Shown here piece after piece: positions 7,941 to 18,674 of a DNA stretch of 64,000 nt; within the stretch, counting starts at the first letter, position 1, and each line of letters opens with the position of its first letter. Both the position numbers and the translations under genes were made by a program. The stretch covers positions 1-64,000 of the forward strand of contig CACWSX010000004.1 of NCBI GenBank assembly GCA_902763615.1, read 5' to 3'. The notes beneath the pieces are model-generated. The model was not told the DNA's origin and did not search any database. It saw nothing but the letters and a program-made list of their open reading frames with translations. The stretch comes from an uncultured Prevotellaceae bacterium. Its GTDB lineage: Bacteria; Bacteroidota; Bacteroidia; Bacteroidales; Bacteroidaceae.

Positions 7941-8684
7941 TTATTTTCTTTTGCAAATGATCTGATTGTCAAACTCTACGCTAATGTAACTGTATTTATT
8001 CCACCCCGCCACATTCAGACCATATAGGTAAAACTTACGCATGCGTTCGAGCTTCTTATCGATGTTGGCGGGGGGGCCGAGGTAAATAATGTGTTCACCT
8101 ATGCGCGGAATCATTTCTACCGTGCCATCATTAAGAATATTCACTTGTACCACTTGATTCTGCCAGAATTTGTCATTCAGTAGGGTGTTCCCAATCAAAG
8201 GCAGGATCTTTTGGGCATACTTTCGCGATACATTTCCCGTCACAATAATCATATCCGTTGCATATTTTGACTCTGGCAGAATAGCGCCGTGGGTGTCAAG
8301 ATAGTAATTGTCGCCATTGTTTGCCATGACATGGAGAATAGGTGTCCGTTGTCTCAAACTGATACATACATGCCCACTTTGGGTTTTATAACATTCTGCT
8401 TTCTCCACAAATGGATTTTTTAAGAGCGTTTCTTCAATCGCACGCGAGTTGACATCAGCCATATTCTTAGCGAGGGGATAGAGACGGTCCTTCTCAAGGA
8501 TGTTCTTGATTTCACTGGGATTGACAAACCCGCCTATCGACTCGTTGTTAATGTCGATTTTCACCTCAGTACATACCGTGGCTTTTTCGGCTGGCGTATT
8601 GAATGCCGAGACGGCCAACAACAGGTAACCTGCGATGACAATGTCGAAAATGGCGATGAATGTCTTCTTCCAGTTGAAAACCAT
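7941..8684 (-). CDS. ftsQ: Cell division protein FtsQ
   Basis: 247 residues from the ATG at 8684, 1 bp after the murC stop; the longer frame to 8747 would begin inside murC. A short cytoplasmic start, one membrane helix (IFDIVIAGYLLLAVSAF), then a periplasmic POTRA-like and beta domain. It is part of the FtsQ-B-L scaffold that controls septal PBP3/FtsW. Family sequence conservation is low, but length, topology and place between murC and ftsA support the call. Confidence 0.9.
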   Translation of the reverse strand: MVFNWKKTFIAIFDIVIAGYLLLAVSAFNTPAEKATVCTEVKIDINNESIGGFVNPSEIKNILEKDRLYPLAKNMADVNSRAIEETLLKNPFVEKAECYKTQSGHVCISLRQRTPILHVMANNGDNYYLDTHGAILPESKYATDMIIVTGNVSRKYAQKILPLIGNTLLNDKFWQNQVVQVNILNDGTVEMIPRIGEHIIYLGPPANIDKKLERMRKFYLYGLNVAGWNKYSYISVEFDNQIICKRK

Positions 8685-8685
8685 A

Positions 8686-10068
8686 TTATTTTGCGATTTT
8701 ACTGTTGAGTAATTTTGTGATTTGGGGCACTTGATTGTCAAGGTCACCAGCCCCTAACACGATGAGTACTTCGAAGTCGTGGGTCTTCACATAATTGAGT
8801 ACTTCGTCCTTCAGAATCATTTCCTTCTTCACGCCCTCACCCAGGTTGTCATAAATGAGCTTTGAAGTGACGCCCTCGATGGGCTCTTCGCGAGCAGGGT
8901 AGATCTCTGTCAGAATTACCTCGTCAAGCTGACTCAAGGCATCAGCGAAATCCTTGTAGAAGTCACGGGTACGGGTATAGAGGTGAGGCTGGAAAATAGC
9001 CGTGATATGTCTGTCTTGATACAACTCTCGAATGCTCTTGGCACTTTGGTAGATTTCTTTCGGATGGTGGGCATAGTCGCTGAGGAAAACCAACTTATCT
9101 GTCTTAATCTTGAAATCAAAGCGACGGTCTACACCGCTGAAGGTCTGCATGCCGTATTTTAGCTCCTCCTTGGTACATCCATTGAGTTGGGCCATTGCCA
9201 TAGCGGCTATGCTGTTCTCAATATTGATGGGTATGGGCTGTCCGAGTTTGACATTAGTGACATTCTCTATGGGTGAGATAAAGTCGAAATAGATTTCTCC
9301 ATTGCCTATACGGATATTTTCTGCATGGAAGTCGCCTTCGTTAAGACTATAGTTATAGCGTCTGACACCGCCCTGCAAGTTCTCCTGCATCTCGAGACCG
9401 CGATGGATAATCAGAGCACCGCCTGGCTGAATCAATTCTGTGTAATGTCTGAAACTCTCCAAATAAGCTTCTTTGGTACCATATATGTCTAGGTGGTCTG
9501 GGTCGGTAGAAGTGATGACACTCATCCAAGGGTGAAGCCAATGGAACGAGCGATCGAACTCGTCTGCCTCGATGACCACGTAATCAGAGTCGGAGAGAAT
9601 ATAATTGGTGCCGTAGTTTTTAGAGATACCACCGAGGAAGGCATTACAATTGAGATGACTCTGATGCATGATATGGGCGCACATGGTCGAAGTGGTGGTC
9701 TTACCATGTGTACCAGCCACGCAGAGGCCTTTATGGGCCTGTGTTAATGTGCCAAGCACCTGGGCGCGCTTCTGAATTTCAAAGCCGTTGGTCCTGAAGT
9801 ACTGAAGTTCCTGGTGCTCAGCAGGAATAGCTGGTGTGTAGATGATAAGACATGACTCTTTCTTCTTGCAAGCGTGGGGGATTTCGTCGATGTTCTCCTC
9901 ATAATGGATGAGCATACCTTCCTTTTCCAGTCTGCGAGTTAGTTCGGATGGCGTCTTGTCATAGCCGCCTACCACCAAGCCTTTCTTGATGAAATAGCGG
10001 GCGATGGCACTCATGCCGATACCACCAGCTCCGATAAAATAAACTGCTTTTATGTTCTTAAATTCCAT
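8686..10068 (-). CDS. murC: UDP-N-acetylmuramate--L-alanine ligase
   Basis: 460 residues. Adds L-Ala to UDP-MurNAc with ATP, the first peptide step in muropeptide synthesis, in the cytoplasm. The N-terminal Rossmann domain begins with YFIGAGGIGMSAIARYF; the ATP loop GTHGKTTTSTM and the C-terminal segment FSGVDRRFDF (Mur ligase type) are clear. It overlaps the end of murG by 11 bp and is followed 1 bp later by ftsQ, so translation is probably coupled. Confidence 0.97.
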   Translation of the reverse strand: MEFKNIKAVYFIGAGGIGMSAIARYFIKKGLVVGGYDKTPSELTRRLEKEGMLIHYEENIDEIPHACKKKESCLIIYTPAIPAEHQELQYFRTNGFEIQKRAQVLGTLTQAHKGLCVAGTHGKTTTSTMCAHIMHQSHLNCNAFLGGISKNYGTNYILSDSDYVVIEADEFDRSFHWLHPWMSVITSTDPDHLDIYGTKEAYLESFRHYTELIQPGGALIIHRGLEMQENLQGGVRRYNYSLNEGDFHAENIRIGNGEIYFDFISPIENVTNVKLGQPIPINIENSIAAMAMAQLNGCTKEELKYGMQTFSGVDRRFDFKIKTDKLVFLSDYAHHPKEIYQSAKSIRELYQDRHITAIFQPHLYTRTRDFYKDFADALSQLDEVILTEIYPAREEPIEGVTSKLIYDNLGEGVKKEMILKDEVLNYVKTHDFEVLIVLGAGDLDNQVPQITKLLNSKIAK

Positions 10069-11173
10069 TTGCTAAATTAATCACTTCTTTGGCGATGATA
10101 TTGGCAGAGTCGGGCAGTGCCAGTTTGAGTACATTTTCGCTAAGAGATTTCAGCTTGGCCGCATCGTTAACGGTTTCAATAGCAGTCTGAAGCAGCACGT
10201 CTGGTGCTTCAGCATCCTTGATGTAAATAGCTGCATCGCGTGTTGAGAGGGCCAGAGCGTTCTTGGTCTGATGGTCTTCTGCCACATTAGGACTGGGCAC
10301 CAGAATTACAGGTTTGCCAATCAGACAGAATTCCGAGATACTGCTGGCGCCTGCGCGGCTGATCACTAGGTCAGCAGCACGATAGGCTGCGCCCATATCT
10401 GTGATAAAGTCGGTAACTTTTAGATTGGACAGATTCTGGCCTTTTAATTTATCATTGATTTCTGCACTGTAATATTTTCCTGTCTGCCAGATAAACTGCA
10501 GGCCACTTTCCTTAATGAGGTCCAAATGGCGGAGCATGCTCTCGTTGATAGTGCGGGCACCTAGACTACCGCCTACGAGTAGGATGGTTTTCTTCTCCGG
10601 ATCAAGTCCGAAGCTGCGAATGGCATCTTCGCGCGTAATGGTGGTATCGAGGAGTGCCTGACGCACAGGATTGCCCGTAAGGATGATTTTCTCAGCAGGG
10701 AAAAATCGTTCCATGCCTTCGTATGCCACACAGATTTTCTCAGCTTTCTTAGCTAATAACTTGTTGGTAACACCTGCATAGGAGTTTTGCTCCTGGATGA
10801 GACAGGGAATTCCCATGGCTGCTGCCTTGTTGAGCGTAGGACCGCTGGCATAACCACCTACGCCTACAGCAACCTGAGGGTGAAAGTCTTTGATTATCAT
10901 CTTGGCCATACGTTGGCTCTTCCATATTTTATAGAGCACTTTGACATTCTTCAGCAGGTTCTTACGATCGAAGCCGCAGATAGGCAGTCCCTTGATCTCA
11001 TAACCTGCAGCCGGAACACGCTGCATCTCCATCCGTCCGAGGGCACCAACAAACAGGATTTTTGCATCCGGACGCATGGCCTTGATAGCATTGGCAATGG
11101 ATACTGCCGGGAAAATGTGACCTCCCGTGCCGCCTCCACTGATGATGACTCTTAACTCCTTTTCCATATTCAT
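10058..11173 (-). CDS. murG: UDP-GlcNAc:lipid I N-acetylglucosaminyltransferase
   Basis: 371 residues; ATG at 11173 or the third codon at 11167. GT-B glycosyltransferase of the inner membrane face that turns lipid I into lipid II. Signatures: ISGGGTGGHIFPAVSIA at the N terminus, GVGGYASGP, LLVGGSLGARTIN, and SRAGASSISEFCLIGKPVILVP in the UDP-GlcNAc site. It follows ftsW by 26 bp and overlaps murC by 11 bp. Confidence 0.97.
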   Translation of the reverse strand: MNMEKELRVIISGGGTGGHIFPAVSIANAIKAMRPDAKILFVGALGRMEMQRVPAAGYEIKGLPICGFDRKNLLKNVKVLYKIWKSQRMAKMIIKDFHPQVAVGVGGYASGPTLNKAAAMGIPCLIQEQNSYAGVTNKLLAKKAEKICVAYEGMERFFPAEKIILTGNPVRQALLDTTITREDAIRSFGLDPEKKTILLVGGSLGARTINESMLRHLDLIKESGLQFIWQTGKYYSAEINDKLKGQNLSNLKVTDFITDMGAAYRAADLVISRAGASSISEFCLIGKPVILVPSPNVAEDHQTKNALALSTRDAAIYIKDAEAPDVLLQTAIETVNDAAKLKSLSENVLKLALPDSANIIAKEVINLANGI

Positions 11174-11199
11174 GTTATTATGGGATGCAAAATTACAAA

Positions 11200-12447
11200 T
11201 TAAATTTCTTTTAGCACCATTTTTTCCCCTCTTTTTTTCGCAGAACGGCTAACGCTTAACATTGCTCCGATATAGGCACAGTTGATGATAGTCGATGTGC
11301 CGCCTCGAGAGATGAGTGGAAGGGGTTGACCTGTAACGGGTGCAATACCCACGGCAACCATCATATTGAACGATGCCTGCAGCACCAGCATCAGTGCCAA
11401 ACCCATCACGAGGAATGCAGGGAAGTTGTTTTCACAACGGCTTGCAATGCGGGCTGCACGGTAGAGCAATACGATATATAGGAACGCCACGAAGGCGGCG
11501 CCTATGATACCTAATTCTTCGATGATAATCACATAAATGAAATCACTAAATGCCTGAGGCAGGAAATCGCGTTCAACAGATTTTCCTGGACCTTTACCAA
11601 TGATGTTACTGCCTACAATAGCAATGTTGGCATGAGCTACCTGGGCATCCTTGTCGAGGTCGTAGTCGGCAGGTGCTACATACTTGGAATTTAGCTTCTT
11701 ATCGATACGGTTTTTCCAAGTGCCGAAGCGATGCAGGAGAGAGGTACTCTTCTTGGTGTCTTTCTTTACCTCACCATTGACAATTGCCTCTGTCTGCGTT
11801 TCACTGCTCTCCTCTTGATCCAGGCTGCCTAGCATATAGATAGAACCTATGAACAACACAACAACAACAGCTCCTACTGCTGCAAGTTTTCCTAATTGTG
11901 ACATAGGTACCCTTCCGACGAACATCATCAGGAAAATGACGGCAAAGATCAGGGCTGCTGTCGACAGATTCTCCACACCGATTAACAGACAGAAAGGAAT
12001 AACCACGATGAGGATATACTTAAAGGCCCGTTTGTCGGCACCATTCTCCCGTTGCATAGCACTGAGAATCTGGGCTGTTACGAGAACCAGTGTCCCCTTA
12101 GCTATTTCTGACGGCTGGAATTTCAGCCCTAATAGACTGATCCATCGTCCTGCATCGTTGGTTTTTTCTCCGAAGGCAAGAACCCAAATCAGCATTATAG
12201 CGGAAATCAAGAGAAGACCAGGTGTCATCAGTTTGAAATAACGACATGGGATGTTCAGGATGACAATCGCCATTCCAACACCCAAGAGCATCTTCCAGGA
12301 ATGTCCGATGATGGGTCCCAGATAGTTCTGACTCTTATAGGTCAGTGTGCTTGAAGCCGAAAAAACCTCAACAATACTGATTAGGCACAGAAACAGCAGT
12401 ACCATCCAGATCACCTTGTCTCCTTTAAACAGATTTCCTATCTTCAT
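11200..12447 (-). CDS. ftsW: SEDS peptidoglycan glycosyltransferase FtsW
   Basis: 415 residues with about ten membrane helices. SEDS family polymerase that acts with PBP3 in septal wall synthesis. The family signature near the C terminus reads PLISRGGTSTI (compare PFVSYGGSS), and FQPSEIAKGTLV is the conserved segment in the first half. A large extracellular loop of about 70 charged residues in the middle (around 205-290) is long. Context settles FtsW rather than RodA: it sits between murD and murG. The gap to murD is 1 bp. Confidence 0.95.
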   Translation of the reverse strand: MKIGNLFKGDKVIWMVLLFLCLISIVEVFSASSTLTYKSQNYLGPIIGHSWKMLLGVGMAIVILNIPCRYFKLMTPGLLLISAIMLIWVLAFGEKTNDAGRWISLLGLKFQPSEIAKGTLVLVTAQILSAMQRENGADKRAFKYILIVVIPFCLLIGVENLSTAALIFAVIFLMMFVGRVPMSQLGKLAAVGAVVVVLFIGSIYMLGSLDQEESSETQTEAIVNGEVKKDTKKSTSLLHRFGTWKNRIDKKLNSKYVAPADYDLDKDAQVAHANIAIVGSNIIGKGPGKSVERDFLPQAFSDFIYVIIIEELGIIGAAFVAFLYIVLLYRAARIASRCENNFPAFLVMGLALMLVLQASFNMMVAVGIAPVTGQPLPLISRGGTSTIINCAYIGAMLSVSRSAKKRGEKMVLKEI

Positions 12448-12448
12448 A

Positions 12449-13783
12449 TTAGAGATTTCTTGCTAATGTCTTAAACTGTTCTCCACGGTCCTCCATGTTC
12501 TTGAACAAGTCGAAGGAAGCACAGCAGGGACTCAAGAGTACGGTTTCGCCTGGTTGTGCCATTTCGTAACATGCCTCCATGCACTCTTTCATCGAATGGG
12601 TATCGCGAACGGGAATACCTAGATTGTCAAAATTATCGTGTAACTTTTGATTGTCGGCACCTAAGTACACGATGCCTGAGCATTTCTCTTTCACCAATGG
12701 TTTGATGGGCTCGTAGTCATTGCCTTTGTCCTTTCCGCCAATGATGAGGATCACTTTTGTCTTCATAGATTCCAATGCGTACCAGCAGGCATCCACATTC
12801 GTTGCTTTCGAGTCATTGATATATTGTACACCCCGCACTATGCAAACCTTTTCCAAACGATGCTCAACCCCTGGAAAGTCGCTCAGACTCTTGCGAATCT
12901 CCTCATTCTTGATACCCGCAATGTCTGTGGCGATACCTGCAGCCAAAGAGTTGTAGATATTATGCTTACCTGTTAGACTAAGGCTCTCCTGTTCCATGTT
13001 GAAAGGTTCAGGTTTCTCAATCTTATATTGTCCTTTTTCGATATAACCGATTACGCCCTTCTCCTTCAACTCAGCGAAAGGATATTGGATAGCCTTGATG
13101 TCGTATTTCTCCAGTTCTCGCTTGATAATGGGATCGTCGGCCCAATAAATGAATGCATCTTTGGGTGTCTGATTTTGGATGATACGCATCTTCGAATCTA
13201 CATAGTTTTGCATTTTGAAGTCGTAGCGATCCAAATGATCAGGCGTTATATTCAACAAGATGGCAATGTCGGCACGGAAATCATACATATTGTCGAGTTG
13301 GAAACTGCTAAGTTCGATAATGTAATACTCATGTGGATCCTCAGCCACTTGGAGGGCGAGTGAATTGCCGATATTGCCTGCTAGTCCTGCATCATAGCCA
13401 GCCTGCTTAAAGATATGGTAGATGAGGGAGGTCGTCGTGGTTTTGCCATTAGAACCTGTGATACAAATCATTTTGGCATTCGTGTATCGTCCTGCAAACT
13501 CAATTTCACTAATGATATGGATTCCCTTTTCCTTAATTTTCACAATCATCGGAGCTGTATCAGGAATGCCTGGACTCTTGATAACCTCATCAGCATTGAG
13601 AATTTTCGCCTCTGTGTGCTGGCCTTCCTCCCACTCGATATGGCGGTCGTCAAGCATTTTCTTATACTTGTCTGCTATCTTTGACATGTCTGATACAAAC
13701 ACGTCAAAACCCTCTTTCTTTGCCAGGACGGCAGCACCAGCGCCACTCTCTCCTGCTCCTAAAATCACAATTCTTTTATTCAT
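12449..13783 (-). CDS. murD: UDP-MurNAc-L-alanine--D-glutamate ligase
   Basis: 444 residues from the ATG at 13783, 5 bp after mraY; the frame is open to 13891 but that extension lies inside mraY. Adds D-Glu to UDP-MurNAc-L-Ala in the cytoplasm. N-terminal RIVILGAGESGAGAAVLA, ATP loop ITGSNGKTTTTSLIYH, NITPDHLDRYDF, and GVEHRLEKV in the C-terminal part. Last gene before ftsW. Confidence 0.97.
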   Translation of the reverse strand: MNKRIVILGAGESGAGAAVLAKKEGFDVFVSDMSKIADKYKKMLDDRHIEWEEGQHTEAKILNADEVIKSPGIPDTAPMIVKIKEKGIHIISEIEFAGRYTNAKMICITGSNGKTTTTSLIYHIFKQAGYDAGLAGNIGNSLALQVAEDPHEYYIIELSSFQLDNMYDFRADIAILLNITPDHLDRYDFKMQNYVDSKMRIIQNQTPKDAFIYWADDPIIKRELEKYDIKAIQYPFAELKEKGVIGYIEKGQYKIEKPEPFNMEQESLSLTGKHNIYNSLAAGIATDIAGIKNEEIRKSLSDFPGVEHRLEKVCIVRGVQYINDSKATNVDACWYALESMKTKVILIIGGKDKGNDYEPIKPLVKEKCSGIVYLGADNQKLHDNFDNLGIPVRDTHSMKECMEACYEMAQPGETVLLSPCCASFDLFKNMEDRGEQFKTLARNL

Positions 13784-13788
13784 CTTTT

Positions 13789-15060
13789 TTATCTCATCTT
13801 CAATGTTATGATGGTCAGTGCAGCCAGAATAATGGTAGTAATCCAGAAACGGATGGTAATTTTCGACTCGTGGAACGGACGATGTGGCCATCCCTTTAGG
13901 AGATACGTGCTTGTAGCATCGAGCTGCGAGTCGAGTTTGCGGAAATTGTCGTGGATGGGTGTTGCTCTGAAAACACGTACGCGCTTACCTTTATGTTTCT
14001 GAATTTTAAACCATTGGGTCTGTATAATCACGCTTAGACTTTCTACGAAGAAAATACCACAAAGGATAGGCAGTAGTAATTCCTTATGGATGATGATGGC
14101 ACATACGCCGATGATACCACCGATGGTCAACGAACCTGTGTCGCCCATAAACACCTGGGCGGGGAAGGCGTTGTACCACAGGAAACCAATCATCGCGCCG
14201 ACGAACGCACAAAGGAACACCACTAACTCTTCGCTTTGTGGGATATACATAATGTCGAAATACGATGCGTAACCAATGTGCGATGACACGTAGGTTAGTA
14301 TTCCCAAAGCTATTCCCACTATGGCGGAATTACCCGCACACATACCATCCATGCCGTCATTCAGATTGGCACCATTGCTGACGGCTGTCACCACAAGGAT
14401 GGTTATTAGAACAAAGATTACCCAACCTGCAGCTACCTTGTATTTGCCCAAGAAACCAAGCACCTCAGAGTAGTTCAGGTTGTGGTTCTTTACGAAGGGG
14501 ATGGTGGTCTGCAATGACTTTACCGCCTCCTTTTTGTGCTTCACCACGATTTCCTTATTCTGCTGCTGAACTTGCACATTCTCGCGCACGACAGCATCAG
14601 GACTGAGCCAGAGTGTGAGTCCAACAATGAAACCGATACTGATTTGACCCACGATCTTGTATTTTCCTTTCAGACCCTCTTTGTTGCGTTTGAAGATCTT
14701 AATATAGTCATCCATAAATCCAAGGAATCCCAGCCATAGGGTGGTGATAATCATCAGAATGATATAGATGTTGCGGATTCGGCATAACAGGATGACAGGG
14801 ACGAGAATACTGACGATGATAATGATGCCCCCCATCGTGGGTACGCCCTTCTTTTCTACACCAAAGGGGTCGATACTCGGATCGCGCTCCGTCTCGAAAA
14901 TCTTCCTACGCTTCATCCATCTGATGAACCTCTCGCCAAACCAGGCTGAGATCAGTAAGGCTAAGATGAGCGTCAGCAGGGCACGGAAGGAAATGTAGCT
15001 CCACAGGTGTGTGCCTGGAATATCATACTGCTCTAAGAATCTGAAAATGTAATATAGCAT
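13789..15060 (-). CDS. mraY: Phospho-MurNAc-pentapeptide-transferase (MraY)
   Basis: 423 residues and about ten membrane helices. Transfers phospho-MurNAc-pentapeptide to undecaprenyl phosphate, making lipid I. The signatures KKGVPTMGGIIII, the metal-binding MDDYIK, and NGANLNDGMDGM are all present. It is longer than E. coli MraY (360) because of an inserted charged loop of roughly 60 residues (about 160-220) that includes QQQNKEIVVKHKKEA, as is usual in Bacteroidota. Gap of 24 bp to murE. Confidence 0.97.
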   Translation of the reverse strand: MLYYIFRFLEQYDIPGTHLWSYISFRALLTLILALLISAWFGERFIRWMKRRKIFETERDPSIDPFGVEKKGVPTMGGIIIIVSILVPVILLCRIRNIYIILMIITTLWLGFLGFMDDYIKIFKRNKEGLKGKYKIVGQISIGFIVGLTLWLSPDAVVRENVQVQQQNKEIVVKHKKEAVKSLQTTIPFVKNHNLNYSEVLGFLGKYKVAAGWVIFVLITILVVTAVSNGANLNDGMDGMCAGNSAIVGIALGILTYVSSHIGYASYFDIMYIPQSEELVVFLCAFVGAMIGFLWYNAFPAQVFMGDTGSLTIGGIIGVCAIIIHKELLLPILCGIFFVESLSVIIQTQWFKIQKHKGKRVRVFRATPIHDNFRKLDSQLDATSTYLLKGWPHRPFHESKITIRFWITTIILAALTIITLKMR

Positions 15061-15084
15061 AACTCTTTTCCCTTTAACTACGAT

Positions 15085-16536
15085 TTAACTCCCAAATATC
15101 TCTCTCACCACCTCACGATCATCGAAATGATGCTTTACGCCTTTGATTTCTTGATAGTCTTCATGACCTTTTCCGGCTATTAGAATAACGTCGCCTTTTT
15201 CTGCCATCATTGAGGCAGTACGAATAGCTTCTTTTCTGTCGACGATGCTTACCACCTTCTTCATCTGCTTGTTGTCAAGGCCAGCCAACATATCGTTGAT
15301 GATGTCCTGTGGTTCCTCAAAGCGTGGATTGTCGCTAGTGATAATTACCTTGTCGCTGAGTTTGGCGGCTGTCTGTGCCATGATGGGGCGCTTGCCTTTG
15401 TCGCGGTTGCCGCCTGCGCCACAGACTGTGATCACCTTGCCTTTGCCATTGAGTACCTCGTTGATGGTATTCAGCACATTCTCCAATGCATCAGGTGTGT
15501 GCGCGTAATCGACGATGGCTGTATAGCCTTCAGGCGAACGGATGGGTTCCAAACGTCCGCTGACACTCTTCAGGGTGCTTAGGATGACTAGTATGTCTTC
15601 AGGTTTCTTCCCTAACATGATGGCAGCGCCATAGACGGCCAACAGATTGCTGACATTGAATTTGCCAATAAACTGTACGCCCACCTCTTTCCCATTAATG
15701 TCGAGATACATCCCTTCAAAGTGGCATTCTATGATCTTCGCCTTGAAGTCAGCCATACTCCTGATGGAATAAGTCTTCACCTGGGCTTTAGTGTTCTGCA
15801 CCATAAACAGTCCGTTCTTGTCGTCGGCATTGGTGATGGCAAAGGCATCTTTTCCAAGATCATCGAAGAAAGCTTTCTTTGCGTTACGATAGTTCTCTAC
15901 CGTTTTATGATAGTCCAGATGATCTCGCGTCAGGTTGGTGAATAAACCACCTGCAAATTTCAAACCACCAATTCGTTTCTGAGCGATGGCGTGGCTGGAG
16001 CATTCCATAAAAGCATAGTCACAACCTGCATCTACCATCTGAGCCAGTAAACGATTCAGTTCAATGGGGTCGGGTGTTGTATGGTCGGCTGGGATGGCCT
16101 CGTCTTCAATATAGTTGCAGACGGTAGACAGCAGACCACACTTATGACCGAACTTCCTAAACATATTATATAGTAAAGTGGCGATGGTGGTTTTCCCATT
16201 CGTTCCAGTGACACCCACCAGCTTCAGTTTTCTCGATGGATCGCCAAAGAAACGGGTTGCGACAATACCGACAACGCTCTCCGTAGATTCTACGATAATG
16301 TAGGATACACCGTCAATTTGCTCTTCTGGCATTTGCTCGCAGAGAATGGACGTAGCCCCCAGTTCGATAGCCTTGGGGATGTATTTGTGACCGTCGGTCT
16401 GGGTTCCTGGGATTGCCACGAAGAGATGTCCTTTCTCAATCCGACGGGAATCGATGTTCACACCCGTAACCTCCACCTCAGTATTGCCAAAGGTGTTGAG
16501 GACTTTTACGTTGTTGAGCAGTTCAATCAGTTTCAT
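15085..16536 (-). CDS. murE: UDP-MurNAc-tripeptide ligase (meso-diaminopimelate adding)
   Basis: 483 residues. Adds the third amino acid to UDP-MurNAc-L-Ala-D-Glu. N-terminal [23 protein letters not shown] loop [35 protein letters not shown], and near the C terminus [14 protein letters not shown]. The DNPR motif marks meso-diaminopimelate rather than lysine as substrate, as expected for Bacteroidota. Follows ftsI by 9 bp. Confidence 0.97.
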   Translation of the reverse strand: MKLIELLNNVKVLNTFGNTEVEVTGVNIDSRRIEKGHLFVAIPGTQTDGHKYIPKAIELGATSILCEQMPEEQIDGVSYIIVESTESVVGIVATRFFGDPSRKLKLVGVTGTNGKTTIATLLYNMFRKFGHKCGLLSTVCNYIEDEAIPADHTTPDPIELNRLLAQMVDAGCDYAFMECSSHAIAQKRIGGLKFAGGLFTNLTRDHLDYHKTVENYRNAKKAFFDDLGKDAFAITNADDKNGLFMVQNTKAQVKTYSIRSMADFKAKIIECHFEGMYLDINGKEVGVQFIGKFNVSNLLAVYGAAIMLGKKPEDILVILSTLKSVSGRLEPIRSPEGYTAIVDYAHTPDALENVLNTINEVLNGKGKVITVCGAGGNRDKGKRPIMAQTAAKLSDKVIITSDNPRFEEPQDIINDMLAGLDNKQMKKVVSIVDRKEAIRTASMMAEKGDVILIAGKGHEDYQEIKGVKHHFDDREVVREIFGS

Positions 16537-16545
16537 ATCTTATAT

Positions 16546-18669
16546 TTATTCTAGGTAGAGTTCACACTTCATGCCTTGTTTAACAGTTGCTCCTGCATAG
16601 AGACTCTGCGATTTTACTTTGCCACGTCCCTTGACAATAGCCCTGATGCCTCGTTTTTCCAAGGCGAATACTGCATCTCTCGCTCCCATTCCTGTGACAT
16701 CGGGAATAATCTGGGCCGACTCCTTTTTCTGCTGGAGCTGGGGCTTTTCCTTAATATTCAAATTAGTCAGCACATAATCAGCAGCTATAGAATTACCTTG
16801 CTTGACAGCTGGTTTGAAGACGGATGAAGAATCGCGTGCATCATTAACACTCAGTTTCAAGTTCTGCGCCATCACACCTTCTGCGATATGGTGGAATACG
16901 ACACCCGACATACCGCCGCCAGAAGCAGGAAGACCTGATTTCTTGATACAGACGATACAGGTGTAGCGAGGATTGTCGGCAGGGAAAAAGCCTGCGAACG
17001 ACAACCAGTAACGTGTCGTCCCAGAATGGTAACTGCCATATTGGTCTGCCACCTGGGCCGTTCCTGTCTTTCCTGCCACCTTGAAGGATTTCGAACCTGC
17101 CTTTCTTCCTAGTCCCTGACTGACGACATGTTCCAAAATGGTCTGCATCATCTTGATGGTCGATGGCTTGGCAATCTGCTCTTTCAGCACCACCGGCTCG
17201 AACTCCTTGATTACCTGCCCGTCTTTCACCAGTTGTTTCACGAAACGGGGCTGCATCATCTTACCGTTGTTTGCAATAGCATTGTAGAAGGCGACTGTAT
17301 TGATGGGTGCAATCTGCGTCTCGTAGCCGATACTCATCCAAGGCAGCGTGGTCTTACTCCAATACTTGGCACGATCCTGCGTCTTGGTGTCTGGCATACG
17401 GATATAGGGTGGGTGATAACCTACCAACGGCAGTTTCAGGTCTTCGTGGATGCCCACGCGATAAAGACCTTGTACATATTTTGTGGGATTCGAACCATAG
17501 AACTTATCGATGACATAGCTCACACCGATGTTAGAACTTACCTCGAGGGCACGCGCCACATTGATGGTGCCGTAACCGCCACGACGCCAGTTGTGGTCTT
17601 TCATCGCCCTGCCGTGCATCTCCATTACACCACAGCCTGTAGGAATGGTGAAGTTTGTGTCGTTGGGAATCACCCCGTCGTCGAGGGCTACAAGGAACGA
17701 GGCTACCTTGAACACCGATCCTGGCTCGCAGCGATGACTGATGGCATTGTTCACCATCTCATAGTACTCACCGTCGTCTGCACGCTGCATGTTCACGATG
17801 GCTTTCACATCGCCAGTCTTCACCTCCATGAGGATGGCTACACCCATCTCACCGTTCACGAGCTTCAATTCGTCGACCAAGGCCCGTTCTGCAAGATCCT
17901 GCATGCTAACATCGATGGTCGTTACGATATCTGCACCATCTATTGGCGTCATTACAGGAATATCGAGGTATTTACTGAGTACTTTGCGGCGATGCATCAA
18001 GCCGTTGGTACCACGCAGAATTGAGTCGTACGACAGTTCCAGACCGTTCTTGGCACTATCTTTGGCAATATACACGTCGCCAATGGTACGTCCTGCCAAC
18101 GAACCGAACGGGCGTTTGCGCGCATTGAAGGTCTCCCAATGGAAACCGCCTTTTCCAGACGACTCACGGAAGATTGGTAGTTTGTGTACCTCGCAGAAGG
18201 TGTTGTAGTCAATGCGACGGTTCCATATGGCCCAGTGGCGTGCACCCACTGTGCCGTTCTTCATCACCTTGTGCTTGCCCTCCAGCAGATGAGCCTTGAA
18301 TTCGGACACCGACTTTGAAGGGAATATCTGATTCAGTCCATAACAAAGGCTATCGATGTCCGCAGCCCATAGCGAATCGCGATTGTGGTTGCCAATGGAG
18401 TCTGTGGCGCCAGCCTGAAAGTCCACAAATACCTTGTATTCAGGAATGCTGCCTGCCATCAACTGACCATCACAACTGAGAATGTTGCCGCGAGTGGGTT
18501 TCACGCTGACCGAGTCGCGCTTCAGTCGCGAGGCGACCTGTGTCCAGTAGTCTTTCTTGGCGGTCATGATATACATGGCCTTGCCCACAACGGCAAACCC
18601 AACAAGGGTAAACACTACTGCGATGGCGAAGTAGCGCGGCATGACCTTATCGCTGTTAAACCTACTCAT
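16546..18669 (-). CDS. ftsI: Septal transpeptidase PBP3 (FtsI) with C-terminal PASTA domain
   Basis: 707 residues. One N-terminal membrane helix (about 12-32), dimerisation region, transpeptidase domain and one C-terminal PASTA repeat (last 65 residues, starting PDVTGMGARDAVFALEKRGI). The transpeptidase motifs are intact: SVFK in the EPGSVFKVA segment, SSN in ALEVSSNIGVS, and KTG in VAGKTGTAQV. It cross-links septal peptidoglycan together with FtsW. The PASTA tail makes it SpoVD/PBP2x-like rather than E. coli-like, which is common in Bacteroidota. Neighbours: ftsL 5 bp upstream, murE 9 bp downstream. Confidence 0.96.
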   Translation of the reverse strand: MSRFNSDKVMPRYFAIAVVFTLVGFAVVGKAMYIMTAKKDYWTQVASRLKRDSVSVKPTRGNILSCDGQLMAGSIPEYKVFVDFQAGATDSIGNHNRDSLWAADIDSLCYGLNQIFPSKSVSEFKAHLLEGKHKVMKNGTVGARHWAIWNRRIDYNTFCEVHKLPIFRESSGKGGFHWETFNARKRPFGSLAGRTIGDVYIAKDSAKNGLELSYDSILRGTNGLMHRRKVLSKYLDIPVMTPIDGADIVTTIDVSMQDLAERALVDELKLVNGEMGVAILMEVKTGDVKAIVNMQRADDGEYYEMVNNAISHRCEPGSVFKVASFLVALDDGVIPNDTNFTIPTGCGVMEMHGRAMKDHNWRRGGYGTINVARALEVSSNIGVSYVIDKFYGSNPTKYVQGLYRVGIHEDLKLPLVGYHPPYIRMPDTKTQDRAKYWSKTTLPWMSIGYETQIAPINTVAFYNAIANNGKMMQPRFVKQLVKDGQVIKEFEPVVLKEQIAKPSTIKMMQTILEHVVSQGLGRKAGSKSFKVAGKTGTAQVADQYGSYHSGTTRYWLSFAGFFPADNPRYTCIVCIKKSGLPASGGGMSGVVFHHIAEGVMAQNLKLSVNDARDSSSVFKPAVKQGNSIAADYVLTNLNIKEKPQLQQKKESAQIIPDVTGMGARDAVFALEKRGIRAIVKGRGKVKSQSLYAGATVKQGMKCELYLE

Positions 18670-18674
18670 TCTTT

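Noticed and set aside
17128-18024. 298-residue open frame antisense to ftsI
   Set aside because: Shadow of a conserved coding region; His- and Leu-rich with no motifs.
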